Shown here: in pieces, positions 48,360-59,525 of the stretch | Layout: each line of letters begins with the position of its first letter | Position numbering within the stretch: position 1 is the first letter of the stretch | From: Hermatobates lingyangjiaoensis | Lineage: Eukaryota; Arthropoda; Insecta; Hemiptera; Hermatobatidae | Length of the DNA stretch: 64,000 bases | NCBI GenBank assembly: GCA_026182355.1 | Contig: JAPFBL010000315.1 | Coordinates: 248,001 to 312,000 of the forward strand | Direction of reading: 5' to 3' | Position numbers and translations under genes: made by a program | Notes under the pieces: model-generated | What the model was told of the DNA's origin: nothing | Seen by the model: the letters and a program-made list of their open reading frames with translations, nothing else | Databases searched by the model: none

Positions 48360-48690
48360 AAAAAGTGAAAGCGCAGGAAAGGACTAATGTTCAGAAAGGG
48401 ATGTTTGGGGAAACAAAGGAGTGCAGTAAGAAGTGTAAAAAAACTATCCGCTAGCTGTCAACCCTCTTAGAAGAGGCTATTGTCCTCGTAACGAAAGTAT
48501 CCAGTTTAAAGAGACCGTTACTAATGTTTACAATATTTCATCTATTATGTTTAATTAGAGACGATTCAATAATATTTCTTAACGACATTGATTTTTCATA
48601 GATAATAAATTTAGCTACTGTCCAATCAATATGATAATTTTCATTGTTTATATGCAAGAATAAGGCACTACTTTTTTCCTGTCTACTTAC
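48360..48690 (-). mobile_element. PLE3 3' end, single arm with coding tail
   Basis: Matches 37975-38330 in the same orientation, including the sequence through the fold-back centre (TATATGCAAGAATAAGGCAC), so it shows the uninterrupted order of the element. Coding tail 48451-48634 reads HIDWTVAKFIIYEKSMSLRN, IIESSLIKHNR, stop, NIVNISNGLFKLDTFVTRTI, ASSKRVDS, stop. The premature stop makes it a pseudogene. The hammerhead end is missing. Confidence 0.7.
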
Positions 48691-48849
48691 ATTGTATTGG
48701 TGTTGTAAAACAACACGGTCTCTTCAAACTTGAAGGAACCACGAATGGATAAGCAAACTCTTATATAATAGTTATATTGTAAAATCCTTGAATCATTATG
48801 TTACTCGATCAGAGCTTCTAAAACTGTATTGTCCAGAACTGTAATTCTT

Positions 48850-48952
48850 TATATTTCGAAACATTTTTCTCAACAAACCGCAAAAGGCCGCATTTCATAG
48901 TTCAAAAGGTTACATGCGGGCTTTAAGCCGCAGGTTCCCCACGCCTGCTTTA
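48850..48952. mobile_element. hAT-like 3' end
   Basis: GCCGCAGGTTCCCCACGCCT closes like a hAT terminus (mirror of AGGCGTGGGGAACCTGCGGC), followed by CTTTAGTC as a possible duplication. No left end located. Confidence 0.45.
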
Positions 48953-49579
48953 GTCTTGAATCTCGATCTGTCTGACCTATTTTTGACAAATATAACAAAT
49001 TGTTGTGCTCGTTGAAATTCAACTCCACTGTACCTACTGAGGTTAAATTATATCTCTTAAATTATAGGAGTTTCTTTTTATAAATTTCGCCAACAATATT
49101 TGAAGTTTTGTTGCACAGAAATTATCTCTGTGCACTGTAGCATTCACTAAAAATTTTTGAAGAAATTTACGTCGTTGTATGGATTCTCAAAGAGTTCTAG
49201 TAGCATTCCATTTTTGGCATATTCTTTATTAAAGATTATCAGTTAACAACGTCTGTAAATGTTTTACACGAAATACTGTTTTCTTAATTAAAATTCAGTA
49301 ATAAATTAACTGATATTGTTAGTAATAAATAACATCTTAGTCAGAGATCAGTCAAAGGTTAAAGAAGTCATTCAAAGTTGTTGGACGAAATATAGTTAAA
49401 TTTTTTAAAAGTTATTTTGACTATCTGATCTAACCGGCGTTTCCCGGGTGGTAGATTATCCCCCGGCGTTTTGGTTATGCTAATGCTAATGTTTGGTTTT
49501 GGATTAAGTTCGTAAGTATGTAAGAGAACATGTACATACACCCAGGCACTGAGTTGTACATATATTAATATATAAATAT

Positions 49580-49700
49580 TGATAAAAGTATCGACCGTGG
49601 AATAGAAACAAAACTAAAGTGTATCTGGACTCGGTCAGTTTTTCAGGTTCAAATTAAACTCTCACTGCCAACGTTTCGGTTTTTTTTCAAACCTTTTTCA
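49580..49700 (-). mobile_element. PLE end, GAAACGUC type (single arm)
   Basis: TATCGACCGTGGAATAG, GACTCGGTCAGTTTTTCAGG, CTCTCACTGCCAACGTTTCG and CTTTTTCATAAACC reproduce the left arm at 31440-31580. Hammerhead first strand decayed as there. Confidence 0.6.
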
Positions 49701-49959
49701 TAAACCTACAAGACAGAGGAAATAGCGGACAGACAGACAAACTTTGTATTTTATATACGGGAAAAACTTTGTATTTTATATATATAGATGACTAATAATC
49801 CATTTCTTTGGCTATTATTTTTATTTCATCAAAATCAAAACTATGGCCTTCATTAATACTATGTGCTGCTTTATACTATAATTTAATAATATAGCTTATA
49901 ATATATATATATATATTCACTGATAAAACGAAATACGATCCAAACTGGACACAATACGA

Positions 49960-50096
49960 GTTCGAGATTAACAAAGAGCAGCACACAAAGTAGGGAAACA
50001 CACTCTTTTCTCCTGAAGACGGATTACCCAAAAATTTGAGTCTGTAAGTGTGTTTCCCTACTTTGTGTGCTGCTCTTTGTTAATCTCGAACTCGTA
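49960..50096. mobile_element. PLE-end fold-back, AAUU family
   Basis: Arms ACGAGTTCGAGATTAACAAA and TTTGTTAATCTCGAACTCGT, about 48 bp and close to perfect, with an off-centre hammerhead relic (CTCCTGAAGACGG, then CCCAAAAATTTGAG) near 50011-50043 and a (TA)n tract after it. Confidence 0.75.
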
Positions 50097-50212
50097 TATA
50101 TATATATATATATATTTCACTCAAAATTCGAAAAAAAAACTATCCAAACTGGACGCAAATCAGCTCAAAAACAAAGGAAAGCAACACACAGAGAAAGAGA
50201 CACACTTACAAA

Positions 50213-50243
50213 CTCAAATTTTCAGATGATCCGTCTTCAGGAG
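50213..50243 (-). ncRNA. hammerhead ribozyme core, AAUU family, minus copy
   Basis: CUC, CUGAAGA, CGGAUCAUC with CUGAAAAUUUGAG: the same layout as the plus copy with one change next to GAA. Confidence 0.5.
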
Positions 50244-50332
50244 AAAATAGAAAGAGCGGAAAGGAAAACAAGGTTGGCGGGACGGTTTACTGCGGTTGTG
50301 TTTCCGGCGTGCTTGGTCGCCCTTTCTATTTT

Positions 50333-50363
50333 CTCCTGAAGACGGATCATCCGAAAATTTGAG
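50333..50363 (+). ncRNA. hammerhead ribozyme core, AAUU family (intact)
   Basis: CUC (50333-50335), CUGAAGA (50336-50342), stem II CGGA/UCC around UCA, GAA (50353-50355), AAUU (50356-50359), U, GAG (50361-50363). CUC/GAG form stem I. At 31 bases it is one of the smallest complete cores in the window. Confidence 0.65.
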
Positions 50364-50639
50364 TTTGTAAGTGTGTTTCTTTCTCTGTGTGCTTTTCTTC
50401 GTATTTGAGCTGATATATATATATAAAGTCAATTTAAATGTATTTTTTGAACAAATGAAGTAAGCTCACGATCGTTTTGAACCATGTTTTACGTGATTTG
50501 ATGTTTTTTTTTTAGAGAACTGTCTAAATATGAGAGGTAGATCCCAAAAAAGGACTCTGATCAAAATGAAAATACCTTAGTCAGTTCCTCCGAATAAAAT
50601 TATATAGGATCTACATGTTTCTTTGAATCTAAATGACTC

Positions 50640-50820
50640 CAGTTTGATTTATATAGCGGACAGACAGACAAAATTTGTATTTTATATATACAGATGACTA
50701 ATATCTGTATAAATAAAATACAAAGTACAATAACTTTTGTATATATAAAATCTATTTGATAGAAATTTGTATATATAAAATACAAAGTTTGTATTTTATA
50801 TATACAGATAACTAATTTAA
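50640..50820. repeat. TTTGTATTTTATATATACAG repeats
   Basis: Three or more partial copies of a unit with AGCGGACAGACAGACAAA and TTGTATTTTATATA, also found once at 49726-49790. Confidence 0.6.
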
Positions 50821-51039
50821 TAAATAACTAAAGCTATAATAGATTAACTAATTTAATAAATAAGTAAAGTTATATTAGATAACTAATTTATTGGTGTATA
50901 AAATTAGTTTGTCAATATGCTGGGGCTGATCGTAACCCAGTTTTCTTTGCAATGAGATTAAGATAAGGAGAAATAAAATGAAATTTATTTTATCACTCTA
51001 GATTTTCCTTATCAGATTAAAGCAAGCGTTGATTGGGTG

Positions 51040-51260
51040 AATGGCCGAAGAAGGAAAGGGATTAGATTTTAGAATCTATGTGGTCACTATTTATGGGGGC
51101 AGAAAAATCAATGGATCCAGGATGGAAAGCACGCAATGGATAGAGAGAGAGAGGCACTGTCTTGTCTGGTGTTGGGTCAGTCACGATATCCCTTCCTGAC
51201 CGAACAGGGCTATTCCAACTGACTTACAAGTAACGCGGAAATGAATTTCACAAGAGTCAA
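51040..51260. repeat. unassigned GC-richer stretch
   Basis: Contains AGAGAGAGAGAG and a GTCAGTCACGATATCCCTTC stretch; may be an old SINE body but no Pol III boxes are clear. Confidence 0.25.
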
Positions 51261-52189
51261 TATCAAATTATTACAATAAATTTATATTTCAGTATTTCGA
51301 CCTAAAAAAAAAAAAAAAAAAAAATCTGGTGTGAGATACCACACAACTTTTAATCTCAAGATAATAAATACATACTTTTTTATAAATAAAATATAATTGA
51401 ATTTACTAAAAAAAAAACTAGAACAAATTATTGACTATAAAAATGGACAGAAATTATTAACTGTAGTAATAACTACATATACTATTAGTTACAATTTTAA
51501 AAAGTATACATTTTTCAAAAATTAATTAAGTAGTCAGGTGTTTATTACAACTTCTAGTATAGAATCAAAAAAACTTTCTTTAATTCTCACCAAACTATAA
51601 CAGAAAAATTGACCTCAGGTTACTTTTCAAACTTATTATTTATTAAAGTAGAACCTTGGATTTCTGTCTTTGATATAGTTAATTATAATAATATTAAGCG
51701 TTTATTGTCTCTAGTTTACTACTTTTTTTTAATATCAGTATCAATTTAGTTAATTAGAATAATAATTAACATGTATTGTCTCTTGTTATTGTGTTTTTAT
51801 TTGTGTAATATCAGTACCAACTAACATAGAGGTCTTTAAAAATGAATTAAATTCTATTCTAGAGCAGTTTATAAACCTTTGACTCAGAAGGATAGTGGAC
51901 TGCTGATCACACTCTACAGATGTTATATATTGATTAAAAAGCTAGAACCACAGTGATTTTAAGCACAAGATTTCTATCAAATCGCAGAAAACTAATTTTT
52001 TTTTTTCAGATTAAGTACTTTTCTAGTGAAATATTGGTGCCGAGCTTGCTATTCCGTGTCAGGACTGACAGAAACTTAAATATACAATTTTGTTAGAATA
52101 ATTCTATTCATTTTTGAAATATACTGTTGTGTCTCAGTTGCACACGTAAACACCCACACACGCGAAATTGGCAAAACTTATTTTATTTG

Positions 52190-52420
52190 CAGGGCGAAGA
52201 TTGCACAGTGGTTTTCGTTCTCGTTTCTAGACTGGTTGGTCCGGAGTTCGATACCTACTCTGATATTCGATTTCTTCACATTGAGGGGGGGGGGGGGGAA
52301 TCCCAACACATCGTTCCTGGGGGAGGACGTTACGCCGTCGGTACCGAGTCTATACGATATCAAGTACTCATCAAAGATCCCTTCGCACTTGAGTTAGGCA
52401 AAACTTAGGACTCTCAATGT
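52190..52420 (+). repeat. tRNA-derived SINE
   Basis: A-box-like TTGCACAGTGG (52201-52211) and B-box-like GAGTTCGATACCT (52244-52256), 33 bases apart, give a tRNA-type head. The body ends GGACGTTACGCCGTCGG, ACCGAGTCTATACGAT and CACTTGAGTTAGGCAAAACT. A poly-G run (52287-52298) interrupts the body. The 3' part recurs at 56755-56885. Confidence 0.7.
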
Positions 52421-53639
52421 AGACTGTTCATTGTGTGGTCAATACTTAACTTATGTGTGTTCTCTCGTGAAATAGCACTGTAACCTGACCCAAAATAACC
52501 TATTTTGTTGGACCCAGATGACCCCAAAACGAGATATTTCCTTTTTGAAGGGTGAACTCGATATAAAAATTTTGATTGAGAAAAACTCAATATTCTCATA
52601 AATTCATATTTTATATAAAGTAAATCGAGAATCTATCAATAATTTTAAAAACTGTATAAGATAAATTACGAAAAAAGCAGAAGCATTGTTTGAGGGTACT
52701 TGCGACAGTTAGGTCACAGACAAAGCGTTGTCTTTCATAAGGTCACTTGCAGACAATCCACTCAGTAACCCATGTGCTTTTATTTTGTGCCAACCCTGTC
52801 TATAGATCATATCTTTTGTTCCTTACAAATCAGATGATTATGGCGAACAGCTTGATAGTCTGCGTGCAGCATGAGGTCAGTAACCATGCCGACATTTGTA
52901 TTTTGCCTTACCATGCTCGGGGTCAAAAAGGCAATAAATAGACCAACATTTTAACGGTTTGAGTTTCCAGTCTGTGGTTTCACGCCCCTTCCTCCTGAAA
53001 ATCATAAATATTCACCTGAGGATGGGGGGGGGGGGATTTCAACCTGGTTTAAAACAACCTCATATTTATAACCAAGATCTAAACTATAGTTGGTATCCGA
53101 CTTACGACATGCGCAAGTTATAACGGGTAAGACTTCTTAACCGGCTTGCTGGTTTAAATAATGTCTTATCTTTTGTATAAATTAGTCAACTAAACAGTTC
53201 ATACTGAGTGTTTTGTCAATCTAAGAGCATACCTCTAACGGTTTGACACTTAAAATACCATTGTCTGACATTCGTTATCAAATAGACATCTCAAATTTCA
53301 AATATTCAAACATAAACTTATTAACTATCTACAAAGGAGAGATTCAAATCTTTTTAAAATCTAAACTGTGTTTCATTAATGAATGACTCAGACTAATATG
53401 TTTTCTAGAGTATAACCGTAGTGTGAGACATTTTGTATAGGTCCTAATGACTCGACTTTCAACCAAACTGACTTACGATGGGTTCGTCGGAACCGATGCG
53501 AATCTAACTATATTATTTTTTGAATCGTAATATATTCCTATATAAAATATTACAAGATACTTTACTTGTATGGCATTTTGTTTGATTATATTATTATCAA
53601 AAAACATTTAAAAACATTAGTTGTGCAATCCGTAATTGT

Positions 53640-53765
53640 GTGGTGTTTACTCATACTGAGGTAAAATGGATAAACAAACAAAAGTCTCCACACAAATGAC
53701 TTTGTGGGAAACACAAAATCATTTGTGTGGGGGACTTTTGTTTGTTGTTTATCCATTTTACTTCA
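53640..53765. mobile_element. PLE-end fold-back, ACGCGU family, short
   Basis: GGTAAAATGGATAAACAAAC / GTTGTTTATCCATTTTACTT arms with ACAAAAGTCTCCACACAAAT facing ATTTGTGTGGGGGACTTTTG. It is the same outer sequence as 61275-61530, cut off before the ribozyme, and lies just before the 97-bp array. Confidence 0.7.
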
Positions 53766-53852
53766 GGACAAATAACATTTGTTTCACGCGTAAGTTGTAC
53801 TAGTTCATGTATGGCATTTACTATTGTTCGAAAACATAATGTACCTCAAAAA

Positions 53853-55227
53853 ACGTTCCAAACACGTTGTGTTCTTCTTCAGGTTATGAGTGAAAAAACT
53901 GAGGCAAAATACCTTACTTTCCACCCACCACAACGGGCAATGTGGATATGAGTTCAAAACACGTTGTGTTCTTCTTCAGGTTATGAGTGAAAAAACTGAG
54001 GCAAAATACCTTACTTTCCACCCACCACAACGGGCAATGTGGATATGAGTTCAAAACACGTTGTGTTCTTCTTCAGGTTATGAGTGAAAAAACTGAGGCA
54101 AAATACCTTACTTTCCACCCACCACAACGGGCAATGTGGATATGAGTTCAAAACACGTTGTGTTCTTCTTCAGGTTATGAGTGAAAAAACTTAGGCAAAA
54201 TACCTTACTTTCCACCCACCACAACGGGCAATGTGGATATGAGTTCAAAACACGTTGTGTTCTTCTTCAGGTTATGAGTGAAAAAACTTAGGCAAAATAC
54301 CTTACTTTCCACCCATCACAACGGGCAATGTGGATATGAGTTCAAAACACGTTGTGTTCTTCTTCAGGTTATGAGTGAAAAAACTTAGGCAAAATACCTT
54401 ACTTTCCACACACCACAACGGGCAATGTGGATATGAGTTCAAAACACGTTGTGTTCTTCTTCAGGTTATGAGTGAAAAAACTTAGGCAAAATACCTTACT
54501 TTCCACCCACCACAACAGGCAATGTGGATATGAGTTCAAAACACGTTGTGTTCTTCTTCAGGTTATGAGTGAAAAAACTGAGGCAAAATACCTTACTTTC
54601 CACCCACCACAACGGGCAATGTGGATATGAGTTCAAAACACGTTGTGTTCTTCTTCAGGTTATGAGTGAAAAAACTGAGGCAAAATACCTTACTTTCCAC
54701 CCACCACAACGGGCAATGTGGATATGAGTTCAAAACACGTTGTGTTCTTCTTTAGGTTATGAGTGAAAAAACTGAGGCAAAATACCTTACTTTCCACCCA
54801 CCACAACGGGCAATGTGGATATGAGTTCAAAACACGTTGTGTTCTTCTTCAGGTTATGAGTGAAAAAACTGAGGCAAAATACCTTACTTTCCACCCACCA
54901 CAACGGGCAATGTGGATATGAGTTCAAAACACGTTGTGTTCTTCTTCAGGTTATGAGTGAAAAAACTTAGGCAAAATACCTTACTTTCCACCCACCACAA
55001 CGGGCAATGTGGATATGAGTTCAAAACACGTTGTGTTCTTCTTCAGGTTATGAGTGAAAAACCTTAGGCAAAATACCTTACTTTCCACCCACCACAACGG
55101 GCAATGTGGATATGAGTTCAAAACACTTTGTGTTCTTCTTCAGGTTATGAGTGAAAAACCTTAGGCAAAATACCTTACTTTCCACCCACCACAACGGGCA
55201 ATGTGGATATGAGTTCAAAACACTTTG
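53853..55227. repeat. 97-bp tandem array, 14 full units plus a partial
   Basis: Units start at 53853 and then every 97 bases (53950, 54047 and so on) to 55210; a partial unit follows at 55211. Each holds AAACACGTTGTGTTCTTCTT then CAGGTTATGAGTG, and CACCACAACGGGCAATGTGG. Read on the minus strand this is CCUGAAGA, a GAACAC-AAC-GUGUU hairpin, UUGAAC: a hammerhead first strand and stem II of the ACGCGU family without a proper GAAA. A diagnostic G/T position groups the units in blocks (3 G, 4 T, 4 G, 3 T), which shows block-wise amplification. The right edge continues as TTTGTATAAAA, like the family end at 36820. Confidence 0.9.
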
Positions 55228-56460
55228 TTTGTATAAAAATCTGTAGATGGACAACTAACAGTTTTGTTTATTTCATGATACTATTTTTGCTTAATATAAT
55301 GAGAAAAACCTGCAAATTTAAAAACTAAATAAACGTTTAACTTAGCCCTTATAATTTATATAGTTTATTTAGTCAGTTTATTAATTTAAATTTATTAATT
55401 GATTTAGTAAAAGGTTAGAAGGATACGTTGCTTTGTTTCTTCTCCTCTGATATACATATCAAATATCTTGTATAACTACACCACTTCTTACGATCTCTGT
55501 GCTGCTACATTTAATTGTAAAATAAATTCAAAATAAGTACAAAAGCAAAAATGTAATTAATACTTTCTTAAGATTTTTAAAAAAATTCTCTCAATCGTGG
55601 AAAGAAGTATTGAATAATGTGAAGGTTGTCCTTATCAACAATTTTTTTTCTTATTTCTTCAACATACAAAAAAACAAACACTTTTGTAGATTTTTATAAT
55701 TATTTTTTTTAACCAATATTTTGTTTGAAGTAACAATATCATGAATTCATTTCCCTGATAACATACCGCGTTTGAGTTTTACAAACTATCATTTTTTACT
55801 GTTCAGTTAAAATGTACAAAGAACCTAGCCATTTATTCAGTTGATTTGGTGTTTCTTTAATTTCATTCAGAAATAACAAAACATGCGATGGAAAGCTAAC
55901 AGAACGTCTTAGATTGTCATGGTTAAAGAGAGTGTGAAAACTTTATGTGATTCCCTTATTAACACATACATATGATCCTCGCTTAACGACGGAATATGGT
56001 ACTGAGAACCCAGACATTAAGGGATTTCGTCGCTAAACGAGGAACCCACTTAGGCAGTTATGTATAACCATATAAACAAACATATGCACACACTCACAAC
56101 TTGTCCTCTTGGTTGGCGCGCCGATTTAAATGCAGTAAAAACGAATATTTTTAATAATTTATCTTTTTTAAGTTTTATTTATTTTATTTTATGTTACGAA
56201 GCTGTCGTAACTCCGAGTCGTCGCTAAACGAGATTGTTGCTAAGCGATTCGTCTATACTATGCATTTCAGAGAGCGATACTCATGAAAAACTGCAGAGTA
56301 AAGTTAACAAAGCTTATTTAAAAGTAACTAAACATCGAACTTTATAATTTAAACGATTTGAAGTTTTCAAATATATTTATATTTCAAGATATTTAAGATA
56401 AACGTAAAAAATAAACATTTTTGAATACATTTATTTCAGTCATAATATATCAAGGGTTAG
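55228..56460. other. AT-rich stretch with a pogo-like repeat, no gene
   Basis: 55960-56265 has GATCCTCGCTTAACGACGG, TTTCGTCGCTAAACGAGGAA and CGTCGCTAAACGAGATTGTT, the kind of sequence found at pogo/Tigger-type termini; no clean inverted ends or TA duplication could be fixed. The remainder shows nothing. Confidence 0.35.
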
Positions 56461-56472
56461 TGTTATTTTAAG

Positions 56473-56620
56473 AGGGACTAGGATAACCCAGTGGCTTACG
56501 TGCTTGCCTCAGGGCTGATAGAGCTAGGGTTGAATAGCCATTCTAGCCTTTGATTAATTCAAGCAGGAGGTGAAAGAAATCTAAGCACGTTTTCCGTTGG
56601 AGAGGACGTTAAACCTGATT
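56473..56620 (+). repeat. tRNA-derived SINE head
   Basis: A-box-like TAACCCAGTGG (56484-56494) and B-box-like AGGGTTGAATAGCC (56526-56539), 31 bases apart, followed by GTTGGAGAGGACGTTAAACC, the same body motif as the 52190 SINE. Confidence 0.7.
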
Positions 56621-56754
56621 TGACTTTATGCCTACCTCAGCCTTTCATTCATACCATCAATTTAAATTAGATCGATACATTTTATCGTGCAATTTAGCCA
56701 AATCAAACTCAAAATGAGCACAAAGTGTCCAAGGCAAATACGCGATGGCGGGTC

Positions 56755-56885
56755 TGAAGACGTTATGCCGTCGGTCTCGAGTCTTTACGATGATGTGAGG
56801 TACTCTTTAAAGATTCCTACTCGTACACTTGAGTAAGGCAAAATTTATGACTACCAATATAAAATGTTTATTATATGGTACCAAA
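56755..56885 (+). repeat. SINE 3' part, 5'-truncated
   Basis: GACGTTATGCCGTCGGTCTC, GAGTCTTTACGAT, ACACTTGAGTAAGGCAAAAT and a TTTATTATATGGT end correspond block by block to 52325-52440. Confidence 0.65.
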
Positions 56886-57370
56886 AAAGGTTAATGTTCC
56901 GCCTAATTGAGATCCCTCGTGGGACTGCCACTGCAAACTAACCTAACCTAATAACTTTGTTCTTATGTGACACAATATGTTTGTAACTAACTCCAAATAT
57001 ACAAATAAGGACAAGAGAGTGATTAGTTGCATAATTTATTGCATAACTATCTTTGTAAATCTGAAATGGAATATTTCTATGTTACATAAGATTTGAAAAG
57101 TGACCGGCATGATCTTATGAACTTCTCATATTCCAAGGTAATATTTATAAGAGATTATACAAGTGAATCATAATAAATCATACATTATATGGTTTAAATA
57201 ACCTTAATTTAATAATAAAAAAAATTGATAAAACTGAAAAAAAAGTAAATTAAGGAGTAGTTTAAAAATAAAATTCGTATATATTAAATTACGAAATATT
57301 CATGGTGGTTTAGTTCGTACAATGAAATTGATGGAGTTGGACCATCAATCGGAGTCTGTCTATCTTCAGG

Positions 57371-57687
57371 ATTAGGAGTGTCAAACATTCGGCCCGCGGG
57401 CCGGATCTGGCCCACGCGGGGGTTTGGTACCCGGAGGACAAATCCATATATTTATAAAAAAAAAATGAGTTTACTCTAATTTTCTTTAAACCTGTGGTTC
57501 TTTTACTATTCCCTGGGTCCCAAATATAAGCAAACTCAGATAACATGAATGCAACACTGTGGCTTATATTATTAAAAGTGTCTTACTGTTAGTTGGATGT
57601 AATTTTGGAATGACTGACTAGTACGGCTCGCTTGAGACCAGATTAAGCTTCATTCAGCCCCTAGATCAAAATAAGTTCGACATCCCT
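57371..57687. mobile_element. hAT-like non-autonomous element
   Basis: Left end TTAGGAGTGTCAAAC followed by CGGCCCGCGGGCCGGATC, right end GTTCGACATCCCTG: imperfect inverted ends with the GGCCCGC block common in hAT MITEs. No matching 8-bp duplication was found, so the borders are approximate. Confidence 0.5.
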
Positions 57688-58633
57688 GTTCTATAATCTA
57701 GAATCTAGAGAATCGTCTAAAACTGGTGCTCTTGAAGATGGATAGTGTCAGAAAGTAGTCCAACTGTTCCAATAGCACTACGTCAGGTAGACAACAAACA
57801 CCTCTTATAATTTTACATACACTAACCTTTGTGAATATAATATATTTCAATTGAATGTATTCAATGAAATAAATTCATATTCATTTTCAATTATCTACCA
57901 CTATTAGAGAATTATAATCTTAAAATATGAAGTAGGAAGTGTTTCAGATTTAAGAGTAACCTAAGAATTTAGATTACTCTTAAGGAGCTATATATTTATA
58001 GAATTATAGAAAAAAAAATCATTGAATAATCAATGATACAATAGCAGCTCACTTTTTGAAGTTTCTATTGCCTTTAAAGTCATAAAACATATTTTCATTT
58101 GACGCTTAATAAGAAATAAAATATCTTTATGCACAATATTAAATATTATTTACATTTATATACAATTCGGAAATAAATAATTCAAGTAAAAAGACATCTT
58201 GTTTTGCATTGCAAATCAAATAAACATTCCGAGCAAAGGTTTTAAAATATATGTCTCTGCTTTGATGAACAGTGATATAATGATATTAAGTAAAACTCTA
58301 CTCTCCCGCATTCCCCAAGAAACCTGTCCTGCTGTTTAGTTTATCAGTACTTGGTAAATGTATGAAAATAAAACTAGTATTATGAATAATATATTATATT
58401 ACATTTATAAACAATTTGTATAATGTATGAAATTGTTTATAACAAGAAGATAAAAGTCTACCTTTTATCTAGGCTTAAAATATAATGTAATTAATTAAAT
58501 CATTATATTTTAATTAATTAATTATAATTAATATGATAGGGCTAAAATTAATTAAGATTCGATCGATCTTCAATGTGCAATTAAGTGAAACGCAGGGAAT
58601 TCTTCTGAGCTCAAATTGACCTTTCTCTCTCTC

Positions 58634-58637
58634 CTCC

Positions 58638-58700
<63 letters not shown>
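58634..58700. repeat. (CT)n microsatellite
   Basis: About 30 CT units with one GT interruption. Open frames through it on both strands are artefacts. Confidence 0.95.
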
Positions 58701-58705
<5 letters not shown>

Positions 58706-59159
58706 CTCTCTTTCTATTATATTAATATAATTATACAGGACACAAAACAAAACATAAATACATTCAAATCAAACTCTCTTTATTTAAAAACATTAATTAA
58801 TTAATTAAATGTTTATTTAATATCATTCTATGGACTTACAAAAAAAAAGGAATAATAACTTATTAAATATATACGAATAGTCATATAAGAAACATACTAT
58901 TACATTAATTACATTTCGTTTAGAGAAATAAGCATAAGTGATAATTAATAATTAATTAACTTGGATTACTAATTTTGTTACGCTTATTAATTTAAAGGTG
59001 ATGTAATCATCTGTATGTTTTTTATATGCATTTTGTTGATGTTTCATAATTTCTTAATTTTTTTTATATTGTAGATCTATGAAAAAAAGATATTTACAAA
59101 TTTGTAATATTTGTAATTTGTGACATATTTGTAATACAATTAAAATGTTGGCATTGAGA

Positions 59160-59525
59160 GTTTGATTTAAGGCATAGAAGACTCCCTCAGGCAGCTGACG
59201 GTATAGTGAATCCCGAGGCCCCGAGCTCACCTACCACATGCATACATCTTCAATAACACACAAAGGGCTTCCCTTTTACTGGTATCTTCGCACTCCTTGC
59301 ACCTTGGCTGGCTCTGTTGAACTGGGAGGTTACCCAGGATTAACAAGGGGGTCGGGTCCACCTTGGCCACTCGACAGTGCAGAGGCCTGATTCCTCCACT
59401 AGCCAAGAGAGAGGCAGTCCTTTCAGCGGACGCATCATCTCGGCTGCTCTGCAGTGTCAGGTGACGCCTGAATAGGGACCTGCAGATCAGTCCGGGAGGC
59501 ACCCCTGAGACTACCCAAGATCATC
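59160..59525. other. GC-rich block of unknown origin
   Basis: The most GC-rich 350 bases in the window. The minus strand is open for 91 codons (59227-59502), reading LICRSLFRRHLTLQSSRDDA and onward with no domain I recognise. The left flank ATGTTGGCATTGAGAGTTTG resembles the GAAACGUC-type PLE end, so the block could be PLE-associated cargo or an unclassified retroelement piece. Confidence 0.35.

Larger units (their letters stand above)
50115..50420. mobile_element. PLE-end fold-back, AAUU family
   Basis: Arms about 50160-50260 and 50320-50412 are inverted copies with intact hammerheads facing each other; a 60-base GC-rich centre (GGTTGGCGGGACGGTTTACT) is unpaired. The outer flank AACTATCCAAACTGGACGCA recalls the flank of the preceding fold-back. 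Confidence 0.75.

Noticed and set aside
52190..52260. Functional tRNA gene
   Set aside because: A and B boxes are present but acceptor-stem pairing and a proper anticodon arm are not; it is a SINE head.
52907..52920. ATG directly followed by GTAAGG on the minus strand, as a possible tubulin start-codon exon
   Set aside because: Fits codon 1 plus donor and has A at -3, but the flanking sequence looks like ordinary repeat-derived DNA and such a short match is expected by chance over 28 kb. Kept only as a test candidate.
53853..55227. CRISPR-like array
   Set aside because: Units are uniform 97-bp head-to-tail copies with no variable spacers, and the genome is eukaryotic; it is a satellite.
58514..58804. 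Arg-Glu or Leu-Ser repeat proteins
   Set aside because: Translations of the (CT)n microsatellite on the two strands.
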